A DNA stretch of 64,000 nt from Deltaproteobacteria bacterium (GTDB taxonomy: Bacteria > Myxococcota_A > UBA796 > GCA-2862545): assembly GCA_007693595.1 (NCBI GenBank), contig REDI01000034.1, positions 62,001-126,000 on the forward strand. The letters run 5' to 3'. Positions 41,942-50,786 of this stretch are shown here, in pieces (position 1 is the first letter of the stretch; the number at the start of each line of letters is the position of its first letter). The position numbers and the translations under genes are program-made. The notes under the pieces were generated by a model. It worked only from the letters and a program-made list of their open reading frames with translations. It had not been told where the DNA came from and made no database searches.

Positions 41942-44473
41942 TCAGTCGTCTTCCGGGACATCCCCTGTAACGTCGTCTTGGTTGGGAATCAGGGTGGCGA
42001 CGATCACGCTGCAGTTGTCGCCGCCTCCGCCGCGGTTGGCGGCTGCGGTGAGGGCGACCGCCGCGTCGGCGGGGTGAGACTCGGCCGAGGCTCGGTAGAC
42101 GATCGAGGCGGCTGCGGGGTGGTGCTGCGCGATGTAGTCGGTGATGCCGTCGGAGCAGAGGACGAGTCGCTCGCCGGGGAGCAGGGTGAAGCTGAGTTGG
42201 TGCGGCTGGAGGGGCTCGTCTCGGTAGTCCTCGTTGAAGTGGCCGATGTAGCCGATCAGGGCGTACCCCGCTGGATCCCAGCGCAGCTCATGCCCCCCCT
42301 GCCACAGCCGGAGACGCTCTGCAGCCTGGTTCATGTCGGCAGTAAGCAGGCTCGCGCCGTACTTTCCGACCACATAGGCTCGGCTGTCACCCAGCCAGCC
42401 GAGCTGGACACGGCTCCCTCGGACCAAGGCAACCACGACGGTGGTGCCCATCGGAACGCGGCCCGATAGGTCGCCATCGGCGTAGCGCAGGGCTTGCTGA
42501 CACACGGATCGGTTCGCGAGCGCGAGCGCCCGCTCGATGAAGGCTTCGGCGGTGAAGTCGTCGGCGTCGCGCAGCTGAGGCAGGCTCTGCTCCCACAGTC
42601 CGCTGATGACGTTGGTGGTCAGCCCGCTCGCCACATCGCCGCTGCCGGCGTTGGCAGTGCTGATCCCATCGCAGACACACAGCAGGTGCATGCCGCCGCG
42701 CGAGCTCACGGCGAGGGCGTCTTGGTTGGTCTGGGTGTTCAGCATCTTCATGACGCCAATGTGGGTGTCGTAGCCGACCACGATCTGACGGACCGCGGAG
42801 CTGTCGGACGCCCGGCGCGCGGTCTCGGCGGTGGCGGAGGCCTTCCAGAGCGCGCGCCACTCGAGGGCGTCGGCCGGTCGGCGGTCGGGGTCGGGGTGAA
42901 CCGCCGCGTCGAGGGGGCCCAGGACGGAGGGGGGGAGATCCGCGATGATGTAGCGCAGGTAGGGGACCACGCGATCGCCGGGCATGTTCCCGGGCCAGTT
43001 GCGGCCGATCATCGACTCGATCAGCAGGATGGCGGTGGCGTAGACGTCGCTCCGGGGAGAGGGCGACTCCCCTCGGAGACGATGGCTCGCGTCGGGGTCG
43101 CCGTCGCGGAGAAGCACGGTGCCGTCGGTCTGGAGCACGAAGCTCTGCTTGGTGGGGTTGACCGTGCGCCCTTGTTCGTGAGCTTCGGCGAGGGCCTGAA
43201 CCATCGACCAGGCGAGGGTCAGGATGGTACGGCCGCTGCGAGTGGGTAGATCGGCCAAGGACATCGGCTCTTGATCGCCGACGGGCACCATCTCGACTTC
43301 CATGGTGACCAAGGGGCCGTCTTCGAGGTCGTCTTCGAGGTCGTCGAAGTCGTCGTCGAGCATGTTCTCGCGGAGCCACCGTGCGATGAGGGCGTAGTTG
43401 CCCTCGACCCGATCGGCGATCTGGCTCGGCCGCTCCGGGCTGCTGTCGACCAGGCGCCAGCCCAGCCAGAGCGACGCGGGCCGCAAGCAGTCGTCGATGG
43501 CCTTCGAGAGGATCGCGAGGTGGAGCGCCTCGGCGCGGTTGGGGGGCAGGGCATTGAGGGCCGCGTCGACGAGGCGCTGGGTGCGGGGCTCCGCCGAGAG
43601 CTCGACCATGAGGGGCAGCCCACCTTCGGGCCACCAGCGCGCTGTGGCGGCGGCCAGGCGGCCCTCGTCGTCGAGCAGTCCGGGCTGCTCCGCCCCCTCG
43701 CGGATGCGATCGAGGAGCTGCTCGAGCACCGGCTCATCGAACTGATCCGGGGTCCAGCCCGATCGACGCATGAGGTGGATCAAGGCCTCGACGTTGTCGG
43801 GGCCGGGGCCGAGCAGGGCGCTCAGCACTTGGCTGGGTGGATGGCTCGAGAGAGCCTGAAAGGCCAGCTCACGGACTTGAGAGCCCCCCGAACGCCAGGC
43901 GGTGCACGCGTGCTGGCGAAAGGCGTCTTCGCCGATGCGCTCGCGCAACTCCAAGGCCAGATCGAGCCGCTGAGCAGCGGAGAGCAGGGGATCTTCGAGC
44001 TGTTGGTCGGCGCTGCCGGCCTTCTTGTCGGCCTTGAGGGAGATCATGCCCTTGTTCTCCCGGAACCGGGCGTCGCGTCGGGCGCGGGCTTCGGTGGCGC
44101 TCCACCACCGATCGTAGCCCTCGCGAGTGACGAGTCCGAGGGTGACGAGCCACTCGCGGAGGTCGTCAGGGCTCTGCGGCCCTGCCAGATCCCCGAGCAG
44201 CAGAGAGAGGGCTTCGAGAGGCTCGACCTGAAGGAACTCCTGCAGCGAGGAGGGGTGGAGCAGCGCGCGCTCGAAGAAGCCCTCGGGGCGGCAGACCGTG
44301 TAGACGCGCCGGAGCGTGTCGCGGGAGATGACCTCGGGGAGGTTCCGGTCGGCTTGGGCCCAGCGTACACAGACGTCGGCCTGCCGGATCTCGCGCACCT
44401 GGGCGAAGCCGAAGGCCGAGTGGTACAGCACGTTGCCTTCGCGGAGGTCGGCGATGTCTTTGATGGGTCTCAT
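41942..44473 (-). CDS. PP2C phosphatase fused to pseudokinase and CarD/GreA-like N-terminal domain
   Basis: An 843-residue fusion. Residues 1-70 (LREGNVLYHSAFGFAQVREI) resemble small CarD/TRCF- or GreA-associated beta domains. A helical region follows. Residues about 405-545 look like a kinase C-lobe (SPRSDVYATAILLIESMIGR, HPDPDRRPADALEWRALW) but lack catalytic residues: the HRD loop position reads GRTVNPTKQSFVL. Residues about 560-835 are a complete PP2C: NQDALAV, LLCVCDGIST, MGTTVVVALV, LGWLGDSRAYVV, LVLCSDGITDYI and GGGGDNCSVIVA. The likely role is removal of phosphate from targets of the kinase encoded next in the operon. ATG 44473 has no clear ribosome site. It is divergent from the HD gene. 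Confidence 0.82.
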   Translation of the reverse strand: MRPIKDIADLREGNVLYHSAFGFAQVREIRQADVCVRWAQADRNLPEVISRDTLRRVYTVCRPEGFFERALLHPSSLQEFLQVEPLEALSLLLGDLAGPQSPDDLREWLVTLGLVTREGYDRWWSATEARARRDARFRENKGMISLKADKKAGSADQQLEDPLLSAAQRLDLALELRERIGEDAFRQHACTAWRSGGSQVRELAFQALSSHPPSQVLSALLGPGPDNVEALIHLMRRSGWTPDQFDEPVLEQLLDRIREGAEQPGLLDDEGRLAAATARWWPEGGLPLMVELSAEPRTQRLVDAALNALPPNRAEALHLAILSKAIDDCLRPASLWLGWRLVDSSPERPSQIADRVEGNYALIARWLRENMLDDDFDDLEDDLEDGPLVTMEVEMVPVGDQEPMSLADLPTRSGRTILTLAWSMVQALAEAHEQGRTVNPTKQSFVLQTDGTVLLRDGDPDASHRLRGESPSPRSDVYATAILLIESMIGRNWPGNMPGDRVVPYLRYIIADLPPSVLGPLDAAVHPDPDRRPADALEWRALWKASATAETARRASDSSAVRQIVVGYDTHIGVMKMLNTQTNQDALAVSSRGGMHLLCVCDGISTANAGSGDVASGLTTNVISGLWEQSLPQLRDADDFTAEAFIERALALANRSVCQQALRYADGDLSGRVPMGTTVVVALVRGSRVQLGWLGDSRAYVVGKYGASLLTADMNQAAERLRLWQGGHELRWDPAGYALIGYIGHFNEDYRDEPLQPHQLSFTLLPGERLVLCSDGITDYIAQHHPAAASIVYRASAESHPADAAVALTAAANRGGGGDNCSVIVATLIPNQDDVTGDVPEDD

Positions 44474-44535
44474 GTCAGGCAGATGCTATACCGGATTGGG
44501 CCTCCGTGTCGCGGCCCTTTCAGGAGGCAGCCCCC

Positions 44536-45852
44536 ATGGAGGTGCGGGATCCCATCGTCGGAGCCATCCAGGTCGAGGAGGGCGAGCGGGCGATCGTCGA
44601 CCACCCCTACGTCCAGAGGTTGCGAGGCGTGCGGGCTACCGGCTTCTCCTCGATGGCGTTCCCGAGCGCCACGCACACCCGCTACGGCCACAGCCTCGGC
44701 GTCATGCACCTCGCCGGCAAGGCCTTCGATACGGCCTTCGACAGCTGGTCCTTCCGGGGCCCAGGGGCGCGGGCCCGGTTTCGGGCCGCCGTGAGGCTTG
44801 CAGCCCTCTGTCATGACCTGGGTCACAGCCCCTTCTCGCACTGTACCGAGTTTGCCATGCCCCCGTTGTCTGATCTGGGCTGCCGCTGGCTCGCGCAGAC
44901 GACGTCCCGCAAGGCGACCCACGAAGACTACACGATCGCTGTTCTCGAGAACACGAGCCTCAACGAGCGGATCCATCAGGTCTCGCCGTGCGGCGCTCGG
45001 CACGTGGCGGCCTTGATCTCGCCCGAGGTCGATCCGGGCGATGACTTCTTTGTGGATGGCGATCTGGATTACCGTCGGGTGCTCTCCCAGATCGTCAGCA
45101 GTGAGCTCGACGTCGATCGCCTGGACTATCTGGTGCGCGACTCCTATTTTTCGGGCGCGAAGTACGGCCAGATCGACGTCCCGTGGCTCATCGCGCACCT
45201 TCGGGCGGTGCCCGTTGGAGGGCTCGTGCACCTGGGGCTCGACGCGCGGGCGCTCTATGCCTTCGATGATTTCCTCATCGCGCGCCACCACATGTTCCTC
45301 ATGGTCTATTTCCACCACAAGAGCGTCATCTACGAAGAGCTGCTTCGGAGGTGGGTCGCCGATCCTCAGACCGAGTGGGCGCTCTCGGCTGATCTCGAGC
45401 GCTACCTTTGGCAGGACGATCTCGACCTCTTGAGCGCGCTGCGGGCTTCGGACTCCCCATGGGCGCGCCGCATCGTGGAGCGTCGCCCCTACCGACGTCT
45501 GCTCGAGGTGCACGGCGATCCTTCCCAGGTCGACCTCTCGGGGGAGGCGGCGGCTCTCACCGAGGCGGGCATCGATCCCATCGTCGCGGGAGCGACCGGG
45601 CGACTGTCTCGCTATGAGGCCTATGGGCAGAAGCGCAAACGGGCCCCCAGCATCATGGTGGTCGACACCCTCGCGGGCAAGGTGCGTCGGCAGCCGGAGC
45701 TACCCGGAATGCCCGCCCCCGAGCCCGTCCGCCCGCTGAACCGGGCCACGCGGGTCTTCGAGCGATATGCCGAAGCGCAGCGCGTCGCGCGGATCTTCGT
45801 GCCACCCCAAGATATCCCACGGGCCCGTAAGGTCTTGGGCCTGAGCGCCTGA
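44536..45852 (+). CDS. HD-domain phosphohydrolase (dNTPase/SAMHD1-like)
   Basis: A 438-residue HD-superfamily protein of the dGTPase-like COG1078 type. It has RLRGVRATG, TRYGHSLGVMHLAGKA (first His), LAALCHDLGHSPFSH (HD pair), and VSSELDVDRLDYLVRDSYFS (final Asp). The family hydrolyses deoxynucleoside triphosphates or related phosphate esters. AGGAGG at 44521-44526 supports ATG 44536 rather than the longer frame from 44506. It is divergent from the PP2C-pseudokinase gene across 62 bases, and 72 bases precede the acyl-CoA dehydrogenase gene. Confidence 0.88.
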   Translation: MEVRDPIVGAIQVEEGERAIVDHPYVQRLRGVRATGFSSMAFPSATHTRYGHSLGVMHLAGKAFDTAFDSWSFRGPGARARFRAAVRLAALCHDLGHSPFSHCTEFAMPPLSDLGCRWLAQTTSRKATHEDYTIAVLENTSLNERIHQVSPCGARHVAALISPEVDPGDDFFVDGDLDYRRVLSQIVSSELDVDRLDYLVRDSYFSGAKYGQIDVPWLIAHLRAVPVGGLVHLGLDARALYAFDDFLIARHHMFLMVYFHHKSVIYEELLRRWVADPQTEWALSADLERYLWQDDLDLLSALRASDSPWARRIVERRPYRRLLEVHGDPSQVDLSGEAAALTEAGIDPIVAGATGRLSRYEAYGQKRKRAPSIMVVDTLAGKVRRQPELPGMPAPEPVRPLNRATRVFERYAEAQRVARIFVPPQDIPRARKVLGLSA

Positions 45853-45924
45853 TCCTGCGCTGAGGCGATGCCCTCGCGCAGTCCCTGGGCTACCTACTTC
45901 ACCCCTCACGACAGGAGCATAGCT

Positions 45925-47067
45925 ATGATCGGGTTCGGCCTCACCGAAGAGCAACAGCAGATCTGGGACCTCGCCAAGGAGTTCGCGAAGAACGAGATCC
46001 GTCCTGTAGCGGAGCATCACGACCAGTCCGCGGAGTATCCGTGGGAGGTTATCCGGAAGGCGCACGAGCTCGGATTGCTCAATATCCACATCGAGCCCGA
46101 GTACGGTGGAATGGGCCTAGGGGCCCTGGATGGGGCGCTCGTCGCCGAAGCGCTGGCTTGGGGCTGCACGGGGATCGGCACCGCCATGGAGGCCAACGGC
46201 CTAGCGCTTCAGCCGGTGATCATGGGAGCGTCCGACGCCCTCAAGCGCAAGTATGTCGCCCCCATGACCGAAGAGCCCCGCATGGCGGCCTACGCCGTAA
46301 CCGAGCCCGGCGCAGGATCCGACGTCGCGGGTATGCGCACCCGCGCGGTCAAGAAGGGCGACAAGTGGATCCTCAACGGCTCCAAGATGTGGATCACCAA
46401 CGCGGGGGTCGCCGACTGGTACTTCGTGGTAGCCTACACCGATCCCGACAAGAAGCACCGCGGCATGTCCGCCTTCATCGTTGAGAAAGACTGGGACGGC
46501 GTCGAGGTCGGCAAGAAAGAGATGAACCTCGGCCAGCGGTGCTCCGATACCCGCGGCATCACGTTTACCGAGGTCGAGGTCCCCGCCGAGAACCTGGTCG
46601 GCACCGAGGGGGATGGCTGGATCCTCGCGATGAAGGCCTTCGACCATACTCGACCTCAGGTCGCGGCGGCGGCGGTCGGCCTCGCCCAGGCCGCCATGGA
46701 GCACGCGATCGACTACGCCAAGGAGCGCAAGACCTTCGGCAAGCCGATCGCGGCGCACCAGGCGGTGCAGTTCATGATCGCCGAGATGGCTCGAGACATC
46801 GAGGCCGCGCGGCTGCTGGTCTGGCGCGCCGCCTGGGAGATCGACGAGGGACGTCAGAACACCTATTACGCCTCGATCGCCAAGGCCTTCGCGGCGGACT
46901 CGGCCCACCGGATCGCCTCCGACGCGGTGCAGATCTTCGGTGGTTATGGCTACAATGCCGAGTATCCGGTCGAGAAGCTCCTGCGAGACAGCAAGATCTT
47001 CCAGATCTACGAGGGCACGAGCCAGATCCAGCGCATGATCATCGCGCGTGAGCTCCTTCGGCGTTGA
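45925..47067 (+). CDS. Acyl-CoA dehydrogenase
   Basis: A 380-residue FAD-dependent acyl-CoA dehydrogenase with all family signatures. These include the flavin site [33 protein letters not shown], and [40 protein letters not shown] comes next, then the FAD-binding [20 protein letters not shown]. The catalytic base is the Glu of [13 protein letters not shown], the medium/short-chain type. It performs the first step of beta-oxidation in the cytoplasm. ATG 45925 with AGGAG about eight bases upstream. There are no electron-transfer flavoprotein or thiolase genes beside it. Confidence 0.95.
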   Translation: MIGFGLTEEQQQIWDLAKEFAKNEIRPVAEHHDQSAEYPWEVIRKAHELGLLNIHIEPEYGGMGLGALDGALVAEALAWGCTGIGTAMEANGLALQPVIMGASDALKRKYVAPMTEEPRMAAYAVTEPGAGSDVAGMRTRAVKKGDKWILNGSKMWITNAGVADWYFVVAYTDPDKKHRGMSAFIVEKDWDGVEVGKKEMNLGQRCSDTRGITFTEVEVPAENLVGTEGDGWILAMKAFDHTRPQVAAAAVGLAQAAMEHAIDYAKERKTFGKPIAAHQAVQFMIAEMARDIEAARLLVWRAAWEIDEGRQNTYYASIAKAFAADSAHRIASDAVQIFGGYGYNAEYPVEKLLRDSKIFQIYEGTSQIQRMIIARELLRR

Positions 47068-47202
47068 ACCTTGTCACTGATCGTGCAGGGGGGCGGTTGG
47101 TCGGCTAGCCTGAAGGAGCGCGGCGGGTTCTCGGCTCGTGAGCAGACCGCGTGCGTCCCTCCATGTCTAGCCTGATCACGGTTCCTTCCCCGAGGCGCTC
47201 CT

Positions 47203-48729
47203 GTGTTGCTCTTGTTCGTTGGCTTCGCGTTCGCGCACCTCCCCCTGCCCGATGGCCTCGACGCCGCCTGTGGCACCCCCCACTTCTGGGCACCCGCACA
47301 GGTTGGGCCGCCGACCCACCCGCCTCCGCCGAATCAAGAGCTGCTCGATCGCGATCCCTACGGCGTGCCGGGCGAGCTGCGTTCTGAGCACTTCGTGGTG
47401 CGGTTCGGTCAGGAGCAGCCGACCGATCCCGAGGCTCGTCAGCGATTGATCGATGCCCTTGAGCTGTCGTGGATCGTGCAGGTCGATGAGTGGGGGCACA
47501 CCCCCCCGGCCGGAACGGACACGCATCGGTTGAACGTCTATATCGGCGATACAGGCGACGGTGCGCCACCCGGCTACGGGACGGGGGGGTACTTCACGGC
47601 GGACTCGGAAGGTTGGCCGATGATCGTGGTGAGCGCCGCGACCTTGCAGAACCCCGACTTTGCAGACATCACCGCTTCTCACGAGCTCTATCACGCCGTG
47701 CAGTCAGCGACTCAGCGCTACACCTACGAGGCCCAAGGGGTCGGCTCCTGGTTCTGGGAGGCGAGCGCGACCTGGGCTAGCGCGGCGATCTATCCAGAGA
47801 ATCAGAGCTACCATGTCTTCCTGGTCGGCTACGCCTTCCACCCCCACCGGGCGTTGAACTTCTTCCGCTACCCCCGCGACGGGGTGCTCGAAGAGCTCTA
47901 CCAGTATGGCGCCTTCATCTGGCCGCTCTTCCTGCAGCAGCGTTTGGGCACGGTGGAGCCTCTGATCGAGGCCTGGGAGATCCCTGTGGTCGGGGGGGAT
48001 GACCCACTCGAAGCGCTTCGGATCGCGGTCGAGGGCCGCGGGTATGACCTGGACGAGCTCTGGCTGGAGCACATCGCGCGCAACGCGACTTGGGACTACC
48101 CGAACGGCGCGCAGTACCGGCGCAACCTGGCCGCCTATGCCCAGACCCCCGAGAGCGCCAATCTGGTGGCGGCCGATCTGCCTCGGCTAGGCTTCGACGG
48201 ATCTCGGCAGGTGCCCATCGAGCACCAGCCCGAGCGGTATGGCTCGGTTCGACTCTCGATGCTCGCGCCTCGCGATGGGGAGTATACCCTGATGCTCCGG
48301 GGTACGACCCAAGGAACGCATGGTAGCGAGGCGCGCTGGGGCGGGCATGTGGTGCTCACGCCCACGGTGGGGGAGCCCGAGTATGTGCCGATCCCCTTCG
48401 AGGGGCCGTTCGCGACCCTCGATTTAACGGACCTCCATGGCTACCAGCGCGCGGACGTCGTGGTGGGCGCCTGGACCCCCGAGCTCGGCCCCTTCTGGCG
48501 CACCGAGACCTTTCCCCTCCGCTACTGGCTGTCCTACGAAGCCCCTGATCCCGCCGATGCGCTGGCGGACGTGATCGAGCCCGAGAGCGTGCGCGCCCGT
48601 GGTTGTCAGAGCGCGGCGGGTTCGGTGCCGGGCTGGCTCGGGCTCGTCGCGTCCCTGCTGCTCTGGATACCCAGGCAGCGGCTCGCTGTCCGTGCCAACA
48701 CGACAGAGGGCCGACGCCAAAACCAGTAG
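47203..48729 (+). CDS. MXAN_6640-like secreted metalloprotease with MYXO-CTERM-like tail
   Basis: A 508-residue exported protein. A short signal (LLLFVGFAFA) is followed by a domain with SEHFVVRFGQ, then VNVYIGDTGDGAPPGYGTGG-like text and the zinc motif HELYH in ITASHELYHAVQSATQRY. Next come GSWFWEASATWASAAIYPEN and YQYGAFIWPLFLQQRLG. This is the pattern of the MXAN_6640-type putative metalloproteases of myxobacteria. A C-terminal beta region precedes ARGCQSAAGSVPGWLGLVAS, a hydrophobic stretch and basic residues, which resembles a MYXO-CTERM tail but continues for about 20 extra residues. GTG start with GAGG about seven bases upstream. The family call is from memory of the motif layout. Confidence 0.75.
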   Translation: MLLLFVGFAFAHLPLPDGLDAACGTPHFWAPAQVGPPTHPPPPNQELLDRDPYGVPGELRSEHFVVRFGQEQPTDPEARQRLIDALELSWIVQVDEWGHTPPAGTDTHRLNVYIGDTGDGAPPGYGTGGYFTADSEGWPMIVVSAATLQNPDFADITASHELYHAVQSATQRYTYEAQGVGSWFWEASATWASAAIYPENQSYHVFLVGYAFHPHRALNFFRYPRDGVLEELYQYGAFIWPLFLQQRLGTVEPLIEAWEIPVVGGDDPLEALRIAVEGRGYDLDELWLEHIARNATWDYPNGAQYRRNLAAYAQTPESANLVAADLPRLGFDGSRQVPIEHQPERYGSVRLSMLAPRDGEYTLMLRGTTQGTHGSEARWGGHVVLTPTVGEPEYVPIPFEGPFATLDLTDLHGYQRADVVVGAWTPELGPFWRTETFPLRYWLSYEAPDPADALADVIEPESVRARGCQSAAGSVPGWLGLVASLLLWIPRQRLAVRANTTEGRRQNQ

Positions 48730-48856
48730 GAAGTACTGGGGGGGGACTGTGGATTGGCGCCGGCCCTGGCAAGTCGTGTCGGCCGTGCCGACAGGTGCGT
48801 GGAGTCTAACCGATCCCCCCAGCACTCGCCGCCCGGTGTATGAAAAACTTGACCAT

Positions 48857-48893
48857 CCCGCCAAGAACTCAAGGCGCACTCGGGTTTTTTTTT
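48857..48893 (+). terminator. Possible intrinsic terminator, imperfect hairpin plus nine T
   Basis: CCCG (48857-48860) can pair with CGGG (48881-48884), directly followed by nine T residues (48885-48893), very unusual in this GC-rich window. The inner stem is weak (CC with GG, bulged). It lies 127 bases after the metalloprotease gene and 104 bases before argS, so it could end the upstream transcript or attenuate argS. Confidence 0.35.
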
Positions 48894-48997
48894 GACTTGT
48901 TGCGTTTCGTCTCCCTCGGAACCGGGGCTTGGTCGGCCTGTGAGGGGTGGCGAGGTGGTGGGCGTGAGATACGACCGCCCGGCCTGTGGAGGACGTC

Positions 48998-50731
48998 ATG
49001 AAGCTGGTCTCGGAGCTGCTCACCGAAGGCATTCGCGCTGCCGCCGTACAAGCGGGGCTTGTCGAACCGGACGCGGTCGCGGAGCCCTTCGTTCCGACCG
49101 CCGACCCCCGCCATGGGGACTACCAGTGTAACTGGGCGTTTCGGCTAGCCAAGATCGCGCGAAAGGCCCCCCGGGAGGTGGCGGCGATCCTGGTCGAGCG
49201 CCTCGGAGACAACCCGATGATCGCGCGGGTCGAGCTGGCGGGACCGGGCTTCGTTAATGTCTTTTTGAGCGATCCCTGGCTCGGGGAGAACCTCAGGGCT
49301 CGCTCCGTGGCGGCGGATCTCGGCGTGCCCCAGGTCGGGGCGGGCCGCACCATGGTGATCGACTACAGCTCCCCAAACATCGCCAAGCGCATGCACGTCG
49401 GCCACCTTCGATCCACGATCATCGGCGATGCGATCACCCGCATGTATCGCGTGCTTGGCTGGAAGGTCATCGCCGACAACCACATCGGGGACTGGGGAAC
49501 GCAGTTTGGCAAGCTGATCGTGGCCTGGGAACGCTGGCGCGATGATGCGGCTTATGCCGAGGATCCGGTCGCGGAGCTCCAGCGCCTCTATCAGGCCTTT
49601 GGCGAAGCGGCTCAGGAGCAGCCGGACCTGATCGAGCGGGCGCGCGCCGAGACCGTCAAGCTCCAAGAAGGAGAGTCGAAGAGCCGCGCGCTCTGGCAAG
49701 AGTTCTGCCGGGTGTCTCTCGAGGAGTTCGATCGGGTCTATGAGCGGCTGGGCGTCTCTTTCGATGTGGTGCTGGGCGAGTCCTATTATCGGGACCGTCT
49801 CCAGCGCTTGGTCGACGACCTCCTCGAGCGGGGCATCGCGGTGCATGACCAAGGTGCGGTGATCGTGCCCTTCGACGCCTCTGACGGCAAGGGGCTGAGC
49901 AAGAACCCCCTGCTGATCCGGAAGTCCGACGGCGCCGCGCTCTACGGCACGACCGATCTGGCGACGGTCCTGCACCGCGTCGAGACCTGGGCGCCTGAGC
50001 GCGTCCTCTACGAGACCGATGTTCGGCAAGCGCTCCACTTTCGGCAGGTCTTCGCCGCGAGTCGCAAGCTGGGGGTCGAGGTCGAGTTCGTGCACATCGG
50101 CCATGGCATGCTCAAGCTCGACGGAGGCGTCGCCTCGACTCGCGCGGGAACGGTGCTCAACCTCGTCGACGTGCTCGATACGGCCGTCGCCCATGCCCGC
50201 ACGGTGGTCGACCAGGCGAGCGCTCACCTCTCCGAGTCCGAGCGGGCCGAGATCGCCGAGGCGGTGGGGGTCGGCGCGGTGAAGATCACCGACCTCTCTC
50301 AGAACCCTTCGACCGACATCCACTTCGACTGGGAGCGCATGCTGGCGATCGAGGGTGACACGGCGCCGTACCTCCTCTATGCGAACGCGCGCTGCCACAG
50401 CATCTTTCGCAAGGCGGGCCTCGACATCGAGACCTTCGTGCCGGGCCTTCCCGATCTCACGCACGACACGGCGCGTGCGGTGGCCCTCCTCGTCGTGCGG
50501 ACCCCCGAGGTCGTGATCGCCGCGACCGAAGCGGCCAAGCCGAACGTGCTGGCGACCCATGTCTTCGCGTTGGCTAGAGCGTTCGCAAGCTTCTACAGCG
50601 CTTGTCGGGTCCTCGATGAGGACCTGTCGGCCGAGGTTCGGTTGGGCCGTCTCAGCCTGGTCTATGCGGTCGCACGTTCGTTATCTCTTTGTCTCGATCT
50701 GCTCGGTCTCGTGCCTCTTCGGCGGATGTAG
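48998..50731 (+). CDS. argS: Arginyl-tRNA synthetase
   Basis: A 577-residue class I tRNA synthetase charging tRNA-Arg. It has the N-terminal additional domain (RLAKIARKAPREVAAIL, GPGFVNVFL), the catalytic core VIDYSSPNIAKRMHVGHLRS (HIGH variant HVGH), and VIADNHIGDWGTQFGKLI. Further motifs are SDGAALYGTTDLAT, VHIGHGMLKLDGGVASTRAG and DRLD-free helical anticodon-binding C-terminus with YLLYANARCHSIFRKAG. No KMSKS is seen, which is common in ArgRS. GGAGG lies five bases before ATG 48998. The 268 bases upstream hold no annotated gene, only the T-tract hairpin and a 53-codon open frame (48840-49001) that I do not call. Confidence 0.96.
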   Translation: MKLVSELLTEGIRAAAVQAGLVEPDAVAEPFVPTADPRHGDYQCNWAFRLAKIARKAPREVAAILVERLGDNPMIARVELAGPGFVNVFLSDPWLGENLRARSVAADLGVPQVGAGRTMVIDYSSPNIAKRMHVGHLRSTIIGDAITRMYRVLGWKVIADNHIGDWGTQFGKLIVAWERWRDDAAYAEDPVAELQRLYQAFGEAAQEQPDLIERARAETVKLQEGESKSRALWQEFCRVSLEEFDRVYERLGVSFDVVLGESYYRDRLQRLVDDLLERGIAVHDQGAVIVPFDASDGKGLSKNPLLIRKSDGAALYGTTDLATVLHRVETWAPERVLYETDVRQALHFRQVFAASRKLGVEVEFVHIGHGMLKLDGGVASTRAGTVLNLVDVLDTAVAHARTVVDQASAHLSESERAEIAEAVGVGAVKITDLSQNPSTDIHFDWERMLAIEGDTAPYLLYANARCHSIFRKAGLDIETFVPGLPDLTHDTARAVALLVVRTPEVVIAATEAAKPNVLATHVFALARAFASFYSACRVLDEDLSAEVRLGRLSLVYAVARSLSLCLDLLGLVPLRRM

Positions 50732-50786
50732 GTTAGGCTTCGGGGAACCTTCGGGCGGCCGCAGGGTCCGTTGGGAACGGTGAAGC

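Noticed and set aside
43271-44794. Open frame of 507 codons on the plus strand
   Set aside because: It lies opposite the PP2C-pseudokinase gene and overlaps the HD gene in another frame. It has no motifs or ribosome site and is explained by codon bias of the real gene.
48840-49001. 53-codon open frame ending at the argS start
   Set aside because: It has an ATG but no ribosome site, and its second half is Arg/Gly/Trp-rich like a chance frame. There are no runs of arginine codons as in a leader peptide. Kept only as part of the argS leader observation.
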